DNA from: Pandoraea vervacti
GTDB taxonomy: Bacteria; Pseudomonadota; Gammaproteobacteria; Burkholderiales; Burkholderiaceae
NCBI RefSeq assembly: GCF_000934605.2
Contig: NZ_CP010897.2
Coordinates: forward strand, 372,001 to 436,000
Direction of reading: 5' to 3'
Length of the DNA stretch: 64,000 nt
The notes under the pieces are model-generated. The model was not told the DNA's origin and made no database searches. It saw nothing but the letters and a program-made list of their open reading frames with translations. Each line of letters begins with the position of its first letter. The stretch's first letter is position 1. Positions 18,858-27,034 of the stretch are shown here, piece after piece. The position numbers and the translations under genes were made by a program.

Positions 18858-19547
18858 ATGCGCATTCTGCTTGTCGAAGACAACCCGAGCCTGGCCAAAT
18901 CGCTGTCCGAGGCGTTGACGCAGGCGAACTTTGCCGTCGACTGCATGCATGACGGCGAAGCGGCCGACCACGTATTGCGCACGCAGGAGTATTCGCTCGT
19001 GATTCTCGATCTCGGACTGCCGCGCCTCGATGGTCTCGAGATCCTGCGCAGATTGCGCGCGCGGCGCAACCGCGTGCCGGTGCTGATTCTCACGGCGCAC
19101 GGTTCGCTGGAGGATCGCGTGAAGGGCCTCAATCTCGGGGCCGACGACTATCTTTCCAAACCGTTCGAACTCGATGAACTGGAGGCGCGCGCCCGTGCGC
19201 TGATTCGTCGATCGCAGCATCACGAGAGCGCCGACGTGGTGTGCGGACCGCTGGTGTTCGACGGTGTCGAGCGCAGCTTTCGGCTCGATGGCGAATTGCT
19301 GGCGCTGACCAAGCGCGAGCGCGCCGTGCTCGAAGTTCTGATCTTGCGGGGCGGGCGCGCCATCAACAAGGAAGCGCTGTCGGAGAAGCTGTTCGGTATC
19401 GATGAGTCCGTCCGCCCGGACGCCATCGAAATCTACGTCCACCGTCTGCGCAAGAAGCTCGAAGGCAGCCGTGTCGCTATCGTGACACTGCGCGGCCTTG
19501 GTTATCTGCTCGAGGAGAAAGCGGACGTTGCGCCGCCGGCCGGGTGA
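18858..19547 (+). CDS. OmpR-family response regulator (TctD-like)
   Basis: A 229-residue regulator. The receiver domain has acidic pocket ED (7-8), phospho-acceptor Asp51 in LDLGLPRLDG, T79-type switch in LILTAHG, and Lys101 in DDYLSKPF. The C-terminal OmpR winged helix (about 130-220) ends VTLRGLGYLL. It resembles TctD and QseB. It is divergent from the ABC/porin operon and followed by its kinase, so it probably controls that operon (inference). ATG 18858 starts exactly at the canonical MRILLVED. Confidence 0.88.
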   Translation: MRILLVEDNPSLAKSLSEALTQANFAVDCMHDGEAADHVLRTQEYSLVILDLGLPRLDGLEILRRLRARRNRVPVLILTAHGSLEDRVKGLNLGADDYLSKPFELDELEARARALIRRSQHHESADVVCGPLVFDGVERSFRLDGELLALTKRERAVLEVLILRGGRAINKEALSEKLFGIDESVRPDAIEIYVHRLRKKLEGSRVAIVTLRGLGYLLEEKADVAPPAG

Positions 19548-19619
19548 TGCGCGCGGGCGTTCTGCGCCCGTCGATGTCACTCGTTCGGCGTGGAGCGTCG
19601 TTGTCGCGTCGTTACAGCG

Positions 19620-19679
19620 CTTCAGCCGTGGCTCAGCCGAGACTCAGCCATGCCATAGCCGTGCCGTGGCCGCGACTCA
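19620..19679 (+). repeat. Degenerate 11-12-nt tandem repeat between the two-component genes
   Basis: Five imperfect copies of a unit like CTCAGCCGTGG (19620-19631, 19632-19642, 19643-19653, 19654-19664, 19665-19675, then a partial) fill the gap before the kinase start. It is non-coding in the reading adopted here. Similar short-period arrays occur elsewhere in this window. Confidence 0.6.
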
Positions 19680-19728
19680 GACGCCTTTGCCACACCTTCG
19701 TCGTTCAAGCCTCGCTATCTCGCCACGT

Positions 19729-21165
19729 ATGCCGCAACCGAATCTTCGACGTCAACTCGCGCTCTGGCTGCTGTTCCCCTTGCTCGGATTGCTCGCGCTC
19801 GACACGTGGCTCACCTATGAGCGTGCGATGAGCGCGGCCAACTCGGCGTTCGATCGTTCGCTGGAGTTCTCGATCAAGTCGATCCGCGAAGGCACGCAGC
19901 TCATTGATGACGAAGTCCAGGTCAATCTGCCGTATCTCGCACTGGAAATGTTCGAGTCCGATCGTGGCGGCAAAATCTACTACGTGATCCGTGAAGGGGG
20001 CGACGGCGCGCAGGGCGGCGGCAACGACGGACGTGCGGTGACGGGGTATCACGACCTTCCGTTACCGCCCGGCCGGCTCAGGCCGGAGCCCTATCACACG
20101 GCGTTCTATGACGCCGAATATCGCGGCGAGACGCTGCGTATGGGCGCGCTGCAACTGCCGGTGCACGATGTGCCGAACGCCAGGACGCGTGTCGTCTGGA
20201 TCGTGGTCGGCGAGACGACCGAGGCGCGCCACGAACTCGCGCGCCAGATCCTCACCGGTTCGCTTCAGCAGGAGGTGCTGCTGGTGGTGCTCGCGCTTGC
20301 CATCGTGTGGCTGGGCGTGACGCGCGGCCTGCGTCCGCTCAATCGGCTGTCTGCCAAGGTGGCTGCGCGGGGCGAAGACGATACGACGCCGCTCGATAAC
20401 GTCGATTTGCCCACCGAAGTCAAACCGCTCGTCGAGTCCATCAATCAATACGTGGGGCGCGTCGGGCGGATGCAGGCGTCCCGCCAGCGCTTCTTTGCCG
20501 ATGCGGCGCATCAGTTGAAGACGCCGCTCGCCATTATTCAGGCGGAGTCGGAACTGACGTTGCGCGAGTCGCTGAGCGCTCAGGCGCGCGAGCGTGTCGA
20601 GCGGCTCAACCAGGCTGTGAAGCAGGCGGCGAAAAGCGTGCGGCAGTTGCTGTCGTTGTCGCGTCTCGAGGCCGAGGGCGGGCCGCCCGTGGCGATGGTG
20701 CCGTTGCGACTGGACGAAGTGGCTCGCAGCGTAACGCTCGACTGGTCCCCGGTCGCGCGCGCGCGGCACATCGACCTCGGGTTCGAGCAGGACGGGCCGG
20801 TGCAGGTGATCGCGCAGCGCGAGTTGCTCGCCGAGCTATGCGGCAACCTGATCGATAACGCCATCCGTTATGCCGGAGACGGCGCGATCATCACCGTGCG
20901 GACGCGGCTCGACGGCACGGTGCCTGTGCTTCAGGTGCTCGATGACGGCCCCGGCATTGCGGCGAACGAGCGCGACGCGGTGTTCGAGCGCTTTTATCGT
21001 AGCGAGCAAAGCCACACGGGCACCCAGCCCGCGGATGGCTCGGGCCTTGGACTGGCCATCGTCAAGGAAATCGCGCGCAAACATCGCGCACAGGTCGCGC
21101 TCGACGAAGCCGTCGGCGGCGGGCTGGAAGTCACCGTGCGATTCCCGGGGCATGAGGACGTGTGA
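19729..21165 (+). CDS. Sensor histidine kinase (TctE-like)
   Basis: A 478-residue membrane kinase. TM1 is at about residues 10-28 (LALWLLFPLLGLLAL), then a periplasmic sensor region with a glycine-rich loop (90-103). TM2 is at about 182-198, then a HAMP-like linker (ARGEDDTTPLDNVDLPTEV). The phospho-acceptor His261 is in FADAAHQLKTPLA. The HATPase domain has NLIDNAIRYA, DDGPGI and GSGLGLAIVK. The periplasmic domain type matches 2CSK_N/TctE kinases that sense carboxylates. ATG 19729 gives the correct TM1; the intergenic repeat lies upstream. Confidence 0.87.
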   Translation: MPQPNLRRQLALWLLFPLLGLLALDTWLTYERAMSAANSAFDRSLEFSIKSIREGTQLIDDEVQVNLPYLALEMFESDRGGKIYYVIREGGDGAQGGGNDGRAVTGYHDLPLPPGRLRPEPYHTAFYDAEYRGETLRMGALQLPVHDVPNARTRVVWIVVGETTEARHELARQILTGSLQQEVLLVVLALAIVWLGVTRGLRPLNRLSAKVAARGEDDTTPLDNVDLPTEVKPLVESINQYVGRVGRMQASRQRFFADAAHQLKTPLAIIQAESELTLRESLSAQARERVERLNQAVKQAAKSVRQLLSLSRLEAEGGPPVAMVPLRLDEVARSVTLDWSPVARARHIDLGFEQDGPVQVIAQRELLAELCGNLIDNAIRYAGDGAIITVRTRLDGTVPVLQVLDDGPGIAANERDAVFERFYRSEQSHTGTQPADGSGLGLAIVKEIARKHRAQVALDEAVGGGLEVTVRFPGHEDV

Positions 21166-21319
21166 GAGAGTGTGAGGGTGGTCTGGATGAATTTTTCGGA
21201 AATTGCGAGATTGCCGGGTGAATTTTCTCTAAAACGCCATTATCTCGGGTAATTCCGCAAGCCTTTTCTCAGTTTCGGCGCGTACGATCAATGCACAAAT
21301 TTCTGGGCGGGGGCCGATC

Positions 21320-22480
21320 ATGCGCGAGAGCGACACACTTCACTATTTCGATTACGCAGCAACGACACCGGCGGATGCCGAGGTGATTGCCGCCATGGCC
21401 GACTGTCTCGGCGTCGATGGCGTGTTCGGGAACCCGGCGTCCAGCTCGCACCCGGCCGGGGTGAGCGCCCGCCGTCTCGTGGAGCGCTCGCGTTCGCAGG
21501 TTGCCGCGCTCATTGGCGCCGATGCGGCGGAAATCATCTGGACGTCCGGCGCTACCGAGTCCAACAACCTCGCGCTCAAGGGGTACGCCGAGCTGGGGCA
21601 CGCGCGTGCGCACCTGATGACGAGCGTTCTTGAGCACAAGGCGATTCTCGACACCATGGCGTATCTGGAAACGCGCGGTGCATCGGTCACTTACCTGAAG
21701 CCTTCCCCCAAGGGAGAGATCACGGCGGAAGCCGTCGCGGCGGCGCTGCGTCCCGACACCGGGCTGGTGTCCGTCATGCTCGTCAATAACGAACTCGGCA
21801 CGCTGACCGACGTCGCCGCCATCTCCAAAGTCGTGCATGACGCGGGCGCACTGCTACATGTGGATGCCGCTCAGGCGCTGGGCAAGACTCCCATCGACGT
21901 GAAGGCCATGGGCATAGACATGCTGTCGATGTCGGCGCACAAGGTCTACGGGCCGAAGGGCATCGGCGCGTTGTACGTGAACAAGGACGTGATGGCGTGC
22001 ATTGCCCCGCAGATGCATGGCGGCGGTCACGAGCGCGGACTGCGTTCCGGCACGTTGGCAACACATCAGATCGTGGGGATGGGAACGGCTTGCGAGTTGG
22101 CCCGTCAGCACATGACGGCGGATAACGAACGCATCGCCCGGCTGAGCCGTCGTCTGCTCGAGGGGGTGCTGTCGCTCGACGGCGTGGTGCACAACGCGGC
22201 GGATGCGCAACGCATTGCGCATACGCTGAGCCTGACCATCGGGCATTCGGGTTTCTTCACGTTCATGCTCAACGGCAATCTGGCGGTATCGTCCACGTCG
22301 GCATGCAATTCGGCCTCCGGGCAACCGTCGCATGTGCTGAGCGCCATCGGGCTCGACAGCGAGGCTGCGAGTCGTACGGTGCGCGTGAGTCTCGGGCGCT
22401 TTACGTCCGAGGCGTCCGTCGACTTTGCGATTGCGTGCTTCGAGCGTGTGGTCTGTCAGTGTCGGGCGCTGGCCGCCTGA
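21320..22480 (+). CDS. Cysteine desulfurase family protein (IscS/NifS-like), stand-alone
   Basis: A 386-residue PLP enzyme. The FDYAATTP start (10-17), GNPASSSHPAG, TSGATESNNLALKG, LLHVDAAQALGK and Schiff-base Lys208 in SAHKVYGPKG are all present. The active-site loop carries Cys329 (SSTSACNSASGQPS). It probably mobilises sulfur from cysteine as a persulfide. The usual partners (iscU, iscA, hscBA, fdx, iscR) are absent on both sides, so this is an orphan paralogue rather than the housekeeping isc operon. Acceptor unknown. Confidence 0.85.
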   Translation: MRESDTLHYFDYAATTPADAEVIAAMADCLGVDGVFGNPASSSHPAGVSARRLVERSRSQVAALIGADAAEIIWTSGATESNNLALKGYAELGHARAHLMTSVLEHKAILDTMAYLETRGASVTYLKPSPKGEITAEAVAAALRPDTGLVSVMLVNNELGTLTDVAAISKVVHDAGALLHVDAAQALGKTPIDVKAMGIDMLSMSAHKVYGPKGIGALYVNKDVMACIAPQMHGGGHERGLRSGTLATHQIVGMGTACELARQHMTADNERIARLSRRLLEGVLSLDGVVHNAADAQRIAHTLSLTIGHSGFFTFMLNGNLAVSSTSACNSASGQPSHVLSAIGLDSEAASRTVRVSLGRFTSEASVDFAIACFERVVCQCRALAA

Positions 22481-23021
22481 CCGTCCGACGGTCTTGAGGT
22501 CTTCATGTCTTGATGTCTTGAGCATTGGCCGCACGGCGGCCAGAACCGAGCGTCTCGCGCCGAGGCGCTCGGCAACTTCCTGTTAGTCATCGTCGGTTGA
22601 TCGTCGTCGCGTGGTCGTCGAAGGTTTGCCTTCGCCGCCGGGTCTCTTTGTCGCTTAGTCTCGTCGTCGCCTAGTCATCGTAGTCGCCCTGGATGGTGCG
22701 CCGCAGCGTCAGTAACCGTACCTGTCGCAGCCCCTCCCGTCAGTACGTGCGCTACGATCCGCAGCAGTCCGCGCATCCGCGCCCACGTCCATACCCATAT
22801 CAATATGCATTACCAATGCTTGTGCCGCATTGCGCCAAGCGGTTCGCGCGCGTCGCAGCAGGTCGTTCGCAAGTGACGGATATTCAGCGCGCCATTTGCC
22901 GGTGGATGTGCCGGTGGATGCGTTTCATCGACTTGTATTATGCTTTGAACCACTTGCGACATCGCTGACTCCTATTCTCTCCCTCTTCCTCTCCCCACCC
23001 ACCTTCTTGTCGGAGGTATGT
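22481..23021. other. Repeat- and hairpin-rich non-coding region before the catalase
   Basis: No gene was supported. It opens with four 8-nt tandem units (22491-22522). Two hairpins follow: TGGCCGC-ACG-GCGGCCA (22526-22542) and CCGAGCG/CGCTCGG (22546-22572). Next are TCGTCG-rich imperfect repeats (about 22585-22685) and a perfect 12-bp tandem duplication TGCCGGTGGATG (22897-22920). The last 90 bp are AT-richer with a TATTAT (22936-22941) that may be the catalase -10. CGGAGG lies just before the catalase start. Confidence 0.45.
22491..22522 (+). repeat. Four 8-nt tandem units
   Basis: GTCTTGAG, GTCTTCAT, GTCTTGAT, GTCTTGAG in direct succession, beginning 10 bp after the cysteine-desulfurase stop codon. 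Confidence 0.7.
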
Positions 23022-24491
23022 ATGAGCAAAGAGAACGAACGTCCGGGCACTGGTTCGACGACCGGTGCGGGTGCACCGGCGGCAAGCGACCGGAACACAC
23101 TGTCGGTCGGCGCGGACGGGCCGCTTCTGCTGCACGACGTTCACTTCCTCGAGCAGATGGCGCACTTCAATCGGGAGAAGGTCCCCGAGCGTCAGCCCCA
23201 TGCCAAGGGCGCGGGCGCCTTCGGCATTTTCGAAACCACCGAAGATGTGAGCCGGTTCACCAAGGCTTCACTGTTCAAGAAGGGCGCCAAGGTCGACATG
23301 CTCGCGCGCTTCTCCACCGTCGCGGGCGAAGCAGGCAGCCCGGACACCTGGCGCGACGTGCGAGGCTTCTCGCTCAAGTTCTATACCGACGAAGGCAACT
23401 ACGATCTCGTCGGCAACAACACCCCCGTTTTCTTCGTGCGCGACCCGATGAAGTTCCCGCACTTCATCCGCAGCCAGAAGCGCCTGCCGGACTCGGGCTT
23501 GCGCGATAACCACATGCAGTGGGACTTCTGGACGAACAATCCGGAGTCGGCGCACCAGGTCACGTATCTGATGGGCGACCGTGGCTTGCCGCGTACCTGG
23601 CGTCACATGAATGGCTATGGTTCGCACACCTACATGTGGGTGAACGCGCAGGGCGAGAAGTTCTGGGTCAAGTATCACTTCCACACCGAGCAGGGCATGG
23701 CGTTCTTCTCCAACGCCGAAGCGGCCACGATGTCGGGTCAGGACGCCGACTTCCATCGCCGCGACCTGTTCGACGCCATCGCGCGAGGCGAACATCCGAG
23801 TTGGATCCTGTCGGTCCAGGTCATGCCGTATGCGCAAGCGAAGCAGTATCGCTTCAATCCGTTCGATCTGACCAAAACGTGGTCGCACAAGGACTATCCG
23901 CTGATCAAGGTGGGCAAGATGACGCTCAACCGCAATCCGGAGAACTTCTTCGCGCAGATCGAGCAGGCGGCATTCTCGCCGGGCAATACGGTGCCGGGCA
24001 TTGGCCTGTCGCCGGACAAGATGTTGCTTGGCCGTGCATTCGCCTATAACGACGCACAGCGCAACCGTATCGGCACGAACTTCCATCAGTTGCCGGTGAA
24101 CCGCCCGAAGGTGCCGGTGAATACCTACATGTTCGACGGCCACATGACGTTCGAGCACACTGGCAACGCGCCGGTGTACGTGCCGAACAGCGCCGGACGC
24201 CCGTACGCCGATCAGACCGGTGCGGCCGAAGACGGCTGGGAATCGGATGGCGACATGGTCCGCAGTGCCTACACGCTGCACAAGGACGACGACGATTTCT
24301 CGCAACCCGGCGATCTCGTTCGCAACGTGTTCGACGACGCATCACGAGCGCGTCTCGTCGAAACCGTGGCCGGGGCGCTGCTTGGCGGCGTGCGCAGTCC
24401 GGTGCTGGAGCGCGCGTTCGACTACTGGAAGAAAATCGATCCGGACGTCGGCGCACGTATCGAGAAGGCAGTGAAGGACGCGAAGAAGTAG
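23022..24491 (+). CDS. Monofunctional heme catalase (clade 3 size)
   Basis: A 489-residue catalase that disproportionates hydrogen peroxide. The active-site signature [18 protein letters not shown] carries the distal His60; the distal Asn lies in [12 protein letters not shown] (about 132). The proximal heme-ligand region reads [23 protein letters not shown], and the tyrosine there is the expected fifth ligand. Length fits small-subunit catalases. ATG 23022 has CGGAGG upstream. No OxyR gene is adjacent and no obvious OxyR site was recognised. Confidence 0.92.
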   Translation: MSKENERPGTGSTTGAGAPAASDRNTLSVGADGPLLLHDVHFLEQMAHFNREKVPERQPHAKGAGAFGIFETTEDVSRFTKASLFKKGAKVDMLARFSTVAGEAGSPDTWRDVRGFSLKFYTDEGNYDLVGNNTPVFFVRDPMKFPHFIRSQKRLPDSGLRDNHMQWDFWTNNPESAHQVTYLMGDRGLPRTWRHMNGYGSHTYMWVNAQGEKFWVKYHFHTEQGMAFFSNAEAATMSGQDADFHRRDLFDAIARGEHPSWILSVQVMPYAQAKQYRFNPFDLTKTWSHKDYPLIKVGKMTLNRNPENFFAQIEQAAFSPGNTVPGIGLSPDKMLLGRAFAYNDAQRNRIGTNFHQLPVNRPKVPVNTYMFDGHMTFEHTGNAPVYVPNSAGRPYADQTGAAEDGWESDGDMVRSAYTLHKDDDDFSQPGDLVRNVFDDASRARLVETVAGALLGGVRSPVLERAFDYWKKIDPDVGARIEKAVKDAKK

Positions 24492-24546
24492 CGTGAAACT
24501 CGCGCAGTAAAGCGACGTGATCGACTAGCGCGCCGACATCGGCGCG

Positions 24547-25143
24547 CTAGTCCCAATGCCGAAATTGCGGCGGGCGACGATGCACGACATAGTCGCCGCC
24601 ATTTACCGCGGCGAATGGCTTGGCATCCAGTATGGCGATGCCCTGCAGAATCCGTTTCGCCGTGATGGTGTTACGCAATCTGTCGAGTGTGGCGCTATCG
24701 AAGTTCGCGATGATTTCGCGCACGCTCGTGCCGGCTTCCCGAATGGCGCGCTCCGGATCGTAGCTTCCCATTAAATTCAGATATTCGTTGGCGCGATGTC
24801 CGAATACCGTCTGGAATACCTCCTGCGTTTCGAAAAGCATGATGAAGAGCGTAGGTGCAACGACGACGATTTCGAACTGCTCGCTTGATGCGTTAATCGT
24901 CAGCAGGTCCTTGGTGCGATCTTCTTGATCATCGATGACGCTCGGATGCGTCGAGCGGACGTCGTGAATCACGAGCGTCTGGAGCTCTCGCAGATAGATG
25001 ACGTCGCGAGCGGTCGTCGGGACGTCGCTCAATGTCGTGGGGCAATAAAAGCGTGACGATTTCACGAGCGCTCCGGGCATCCACGCCTGAAGAAATGCAA
25101 TCGCGTCCTCGGACGGGCAAACGATGCTTCGAAGTATTTCCAT
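24547..25143 (-). CDS. Uncharacterised protein, partner of the Mrr-like nuclease
   Basis: A 198-residue protein I do not recognise. No signal peptide or clear membrane helix is seen; one hydrophobic stretch (FEIVVVAPTLFIMLFETQEVF, mid-protein) looks like a buried beta-alpha unit. Segments LRELQTLVIHDVRSTHPSVIDDQEDRTKDLL and SYDPERAIREAGTSVREIIANFD suggest an alpha/beta fold with a helical C-terminal half. AAGGAGAG precedes the ATG, and the start is only 10 bp after the nuclease stop, so the two genes are one operon and probably work together. GC is lower than the flanks, consistent with transfer. Confidence 0.65.
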   Translation of the reverse strand: MEILRSIVCPSEDAIAFLQAWMPGALVKSSRFYCPTTLSDVPTTARDVIYLRELQTLVIHDVRSTHPSVIDDQEDRTKDLLTINASSEQFEIVVVAPTLFIMLFETQEVFQTVFGHRANEYLNLMGSYDPERAIREAGTSVREIIANFDSATLDRLRNTITAKRILQGIAILDAKPFAAVNGGDYVVHRRPPQFRHWD

Positions 25144-25153
25144 GTGACTCTCC

Positions 25154-25714
25154 TTAGTCTGCGCAACTCATGCAGTGCGCGCCTTCCTCCATGCACGCCC
25201 GGTACTTGCGCTTAAGTCCCAACGCGAAATCCCGCCGTTCGAGGCAGTACTCGATGTCGCTCCCGCTCCAGCAGAGGATCGTGGCAGGTTTGATGGAATT
25301 GACCAGGTTCTGTGCTGTGTCCGAATAGTTGCCGCTCACGAACAGGCAACCGATTAGCGACGAAGGGCGTCGCATCAGATGCGCGAGCAAGGTCGCGATG
25401 GGCTCCTTGCTGGCGGCTCGTTTCGTACGTGTGGCCGGCTTTGAATAGTCCTTGCATTCGACAATGGCCGCGATGCCTTCGGAATAAATCATGCCGTCGA
25501 CCTGCTCGATGACCTTTCGGTCCTCGTGCAACACCCTGAATGGCCATCGGACCTTGGCCCCGCTAAGCTCGAACCCCTTCAGCACCAGATATTCCAGCGC
25601 CTTGCCCGCATCCCAACCCGGTGTCGAGCATTGCTTGACGTCGCGCCATAATCCGTCGACATCCTTCCACCCATACCCTCTCACGCGTTCGATGTATTCC
25701 CTGTCTGCGACCAT
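25154..25714 (-). CDS. Mrr-like restriction-endonuclease-fold protein
   Basis: A 186-residue protein with a PD-(D/E)xK nuclease core of the Mrr_cat kind: Glu41 in GKALEYLVLKGFE, Asp73 in EQVDGMIYS, and the E87-C-K89 motif in AAIVECKDY. These are the expected metal- and phosphate-binding residues, all present. The C-terminus (ACMEEGAHCMSCAD) has three cysteines and could bind zinc. No N-terminal DNA-recognition winged helix precedes the catalytic core, so target selection may depend on the partner gene. A mobile-element defence role is inference. First gene of a two-gene operon. Confidence 0.75.
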   Translation of the reverse strand: MVADREYIERVRGYGWKDVDGLWRDVKQCSTPGWDAGKALEYLVLKGFELSGAKVRWPFRVLHEDRKVIEQVDGMIYSEGIAAIVECKDYSKPATRTKRAASKEPIATLLAHLMRRPSSLIGCLFVSGNYSDTAQNLVNSIKPATILCWSGSDIEYCLERRDFALGLKRKYRACMEEGAHCMSCAD

Positions 25715-25900
25715 GCCGTTCTCCGTGAATCTCAGGGCGATTCTAGAGGCGCAAATGGCTGGGAAACGGCAAGCGGCCGATTTATCGGAATTGGCCGATG
25801 CGGTTCGGCTTTTTGTCTCGATTTCGGCGGAAAAACGTCACGCGTTGTGAGTGTGCGCGCTTCGTGCAGCGGGATGTCGGCCTGACACCGGGCGTCTCGC

Positions 25901-26860
25901 CTAATGTCCGGGGCGGGCCAGATCGGCCAGCGCCCGCTGAAACGCCGAGGCGTTCTTCATGCCCTGGTCTTCGTGGTTGGTATTGAAGAGCACGTGGGTG
26001 TCATCGGCGAGCGCGGCGATTCGTTCGACTCGTGCGGAGATGTCGATCAGCTCACTCGCGCTGTACTCGTAGACGAAGCGACCTGACGACGCCGTGATGC
26101 CCTGGCGATTCCACGCGGCGGCGTTGCGCCCATGCAGGCGGACCACGCAGAGATCGTCGCGTGTGGTCGCCCACACGGCGGGCACCGTATTGTCGAACCC
26201 GACCGGGCTGTCGACGATGGTGTGCGCTGCGCCCGTCTCGCGAAGCATTGCCAGCGTCGCGGTTTCGCGCGACGGGCTATCGAACCAGCTGCGATGGCGA
26301 AATTCGACGACGTGACGCTCGCCATCCAGTCGCCGTGCCGTCTCGAAGACAAGGGCGCGCCCGGCCGGATCGTTTTGCACGCGTGGTGAAAACTGAAAGT
26401 GAATCGCGCTCAGTTTCCCGCTCTGGCGCAGCGGCTCGACGGCGCTCAGATAGCGACGCCACAACTCGTCTCGCAGCTCGGACGGAATGTCGCTGGCTGC
26501 GATTTGAATGCCCTGCGTCGCGGGGGAATCCTCCGACGCGTCCGACGCGCTTGCGCCCAGCGCCCGCGCGATGTCCTTCGGAAACGCATTCAGTGCGGTG
26601 GTGTGGCCGGTGAAGGCCCGAAACGCCTTGATGTGAAAGCGAAACGACGAGGGGGTGCGTTGTGCCCATCGCCATGCGACGCCGGCATCGGGCAGGCGGT
26701 AATAGCTGCTGTCGACCTCCACCAGATCGAACGTCGATGCGTAATGGCGCAAGCGTGCTTCCGGCGTAGAGACGCCGGGCGGATAGAACCGTCCGCACGC
26801 GATGAGCGTGGGATCGGTCCAGGACGATGTACCGATGCGAATCGTCATCAGGGGCCGCAA
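25901..26860 (-). CDS. DUF72 (YecE-like) family protein
   Basis: A 319-residue TIM-barrel-like protein of the YecE/DUF72 family, function unknown. Family stretches are IRIGTSSWTDP near the N-terminus, FYPPGVSTPEARLRHYASTFDLVEVDSSYYRLP, FRFHIKAFR, HVVEFRHRSW, VVRLHGRN and the C-terminal VLFNTNHEDQGMKNA. Start could be 26860 or 26848; neither has a good ribosome-binding site. It is divergent from a UvrD-type helicase with a LexA-like box between, hinting at damage-inducible expression. Confidence 0.82.
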   Translation of the reverse strand: MRPLMTIRIGTSSWTDPTLIACGRFYPPGVSTPEARLRHYASTFDLVEVDSSYYRLPDAGVAWRWAQRTPSSFRFHIKAFRAFTGHTTALNAFPKDIARALGASASDASEDSPATQGIQIAASDIPSELRDELWRRYLSAVEPLRQSGKLSAIHFQFSPRVQNDPAGRALVFETARRLDGERHVVEFRHRSWFDSPSRETATLAMLRETGAAHTIVDSPVGFDNTVPAVWATTRDDLCVVRLHGRNAAAWNRQGITASSGRFVYEYSASELIDISARVERIAALADDTHVLFNTNHEDQGMKNASAFQRALADLARPGH

Positions 26861-26933
26861 TGGAGAAATAGGAAGAAGCGGAGAGGATTCGTCTTAAATT
26901 CGCGGGAGGCTCGATGGGCGTCAAACCCATCGT

Positions 26934-26953
26934 TATAATGTATAAATATACAG
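26934..26953. promoter_or_regulatory. LexA-like SOS box overlapping a consensus -10
   Basis: ATGT-ATAAATAT-ACAG (26938-26953) matches the LexA consensus CTGT-N8-ACAG at all but the first base, with the AT-alternating core that LexA prefers. A perfect TATAAT (26934-26939) overlaps its left edge. It lies between the divergent DUF72 gene (78 bp away) and the helicase (81 bp away), so either or both could be SOS-regulated. The match is seen; regulation is inference. Confidence 0.6.
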
Positions 26954-27034
26954 TATTCTTAAGGCGTCCTCGTACAGAAGCGGCACGTTTCGTCTGCTTA
27001 TGTGCGTATTTCCGTGGTTCTTTCGCTAACTTGC

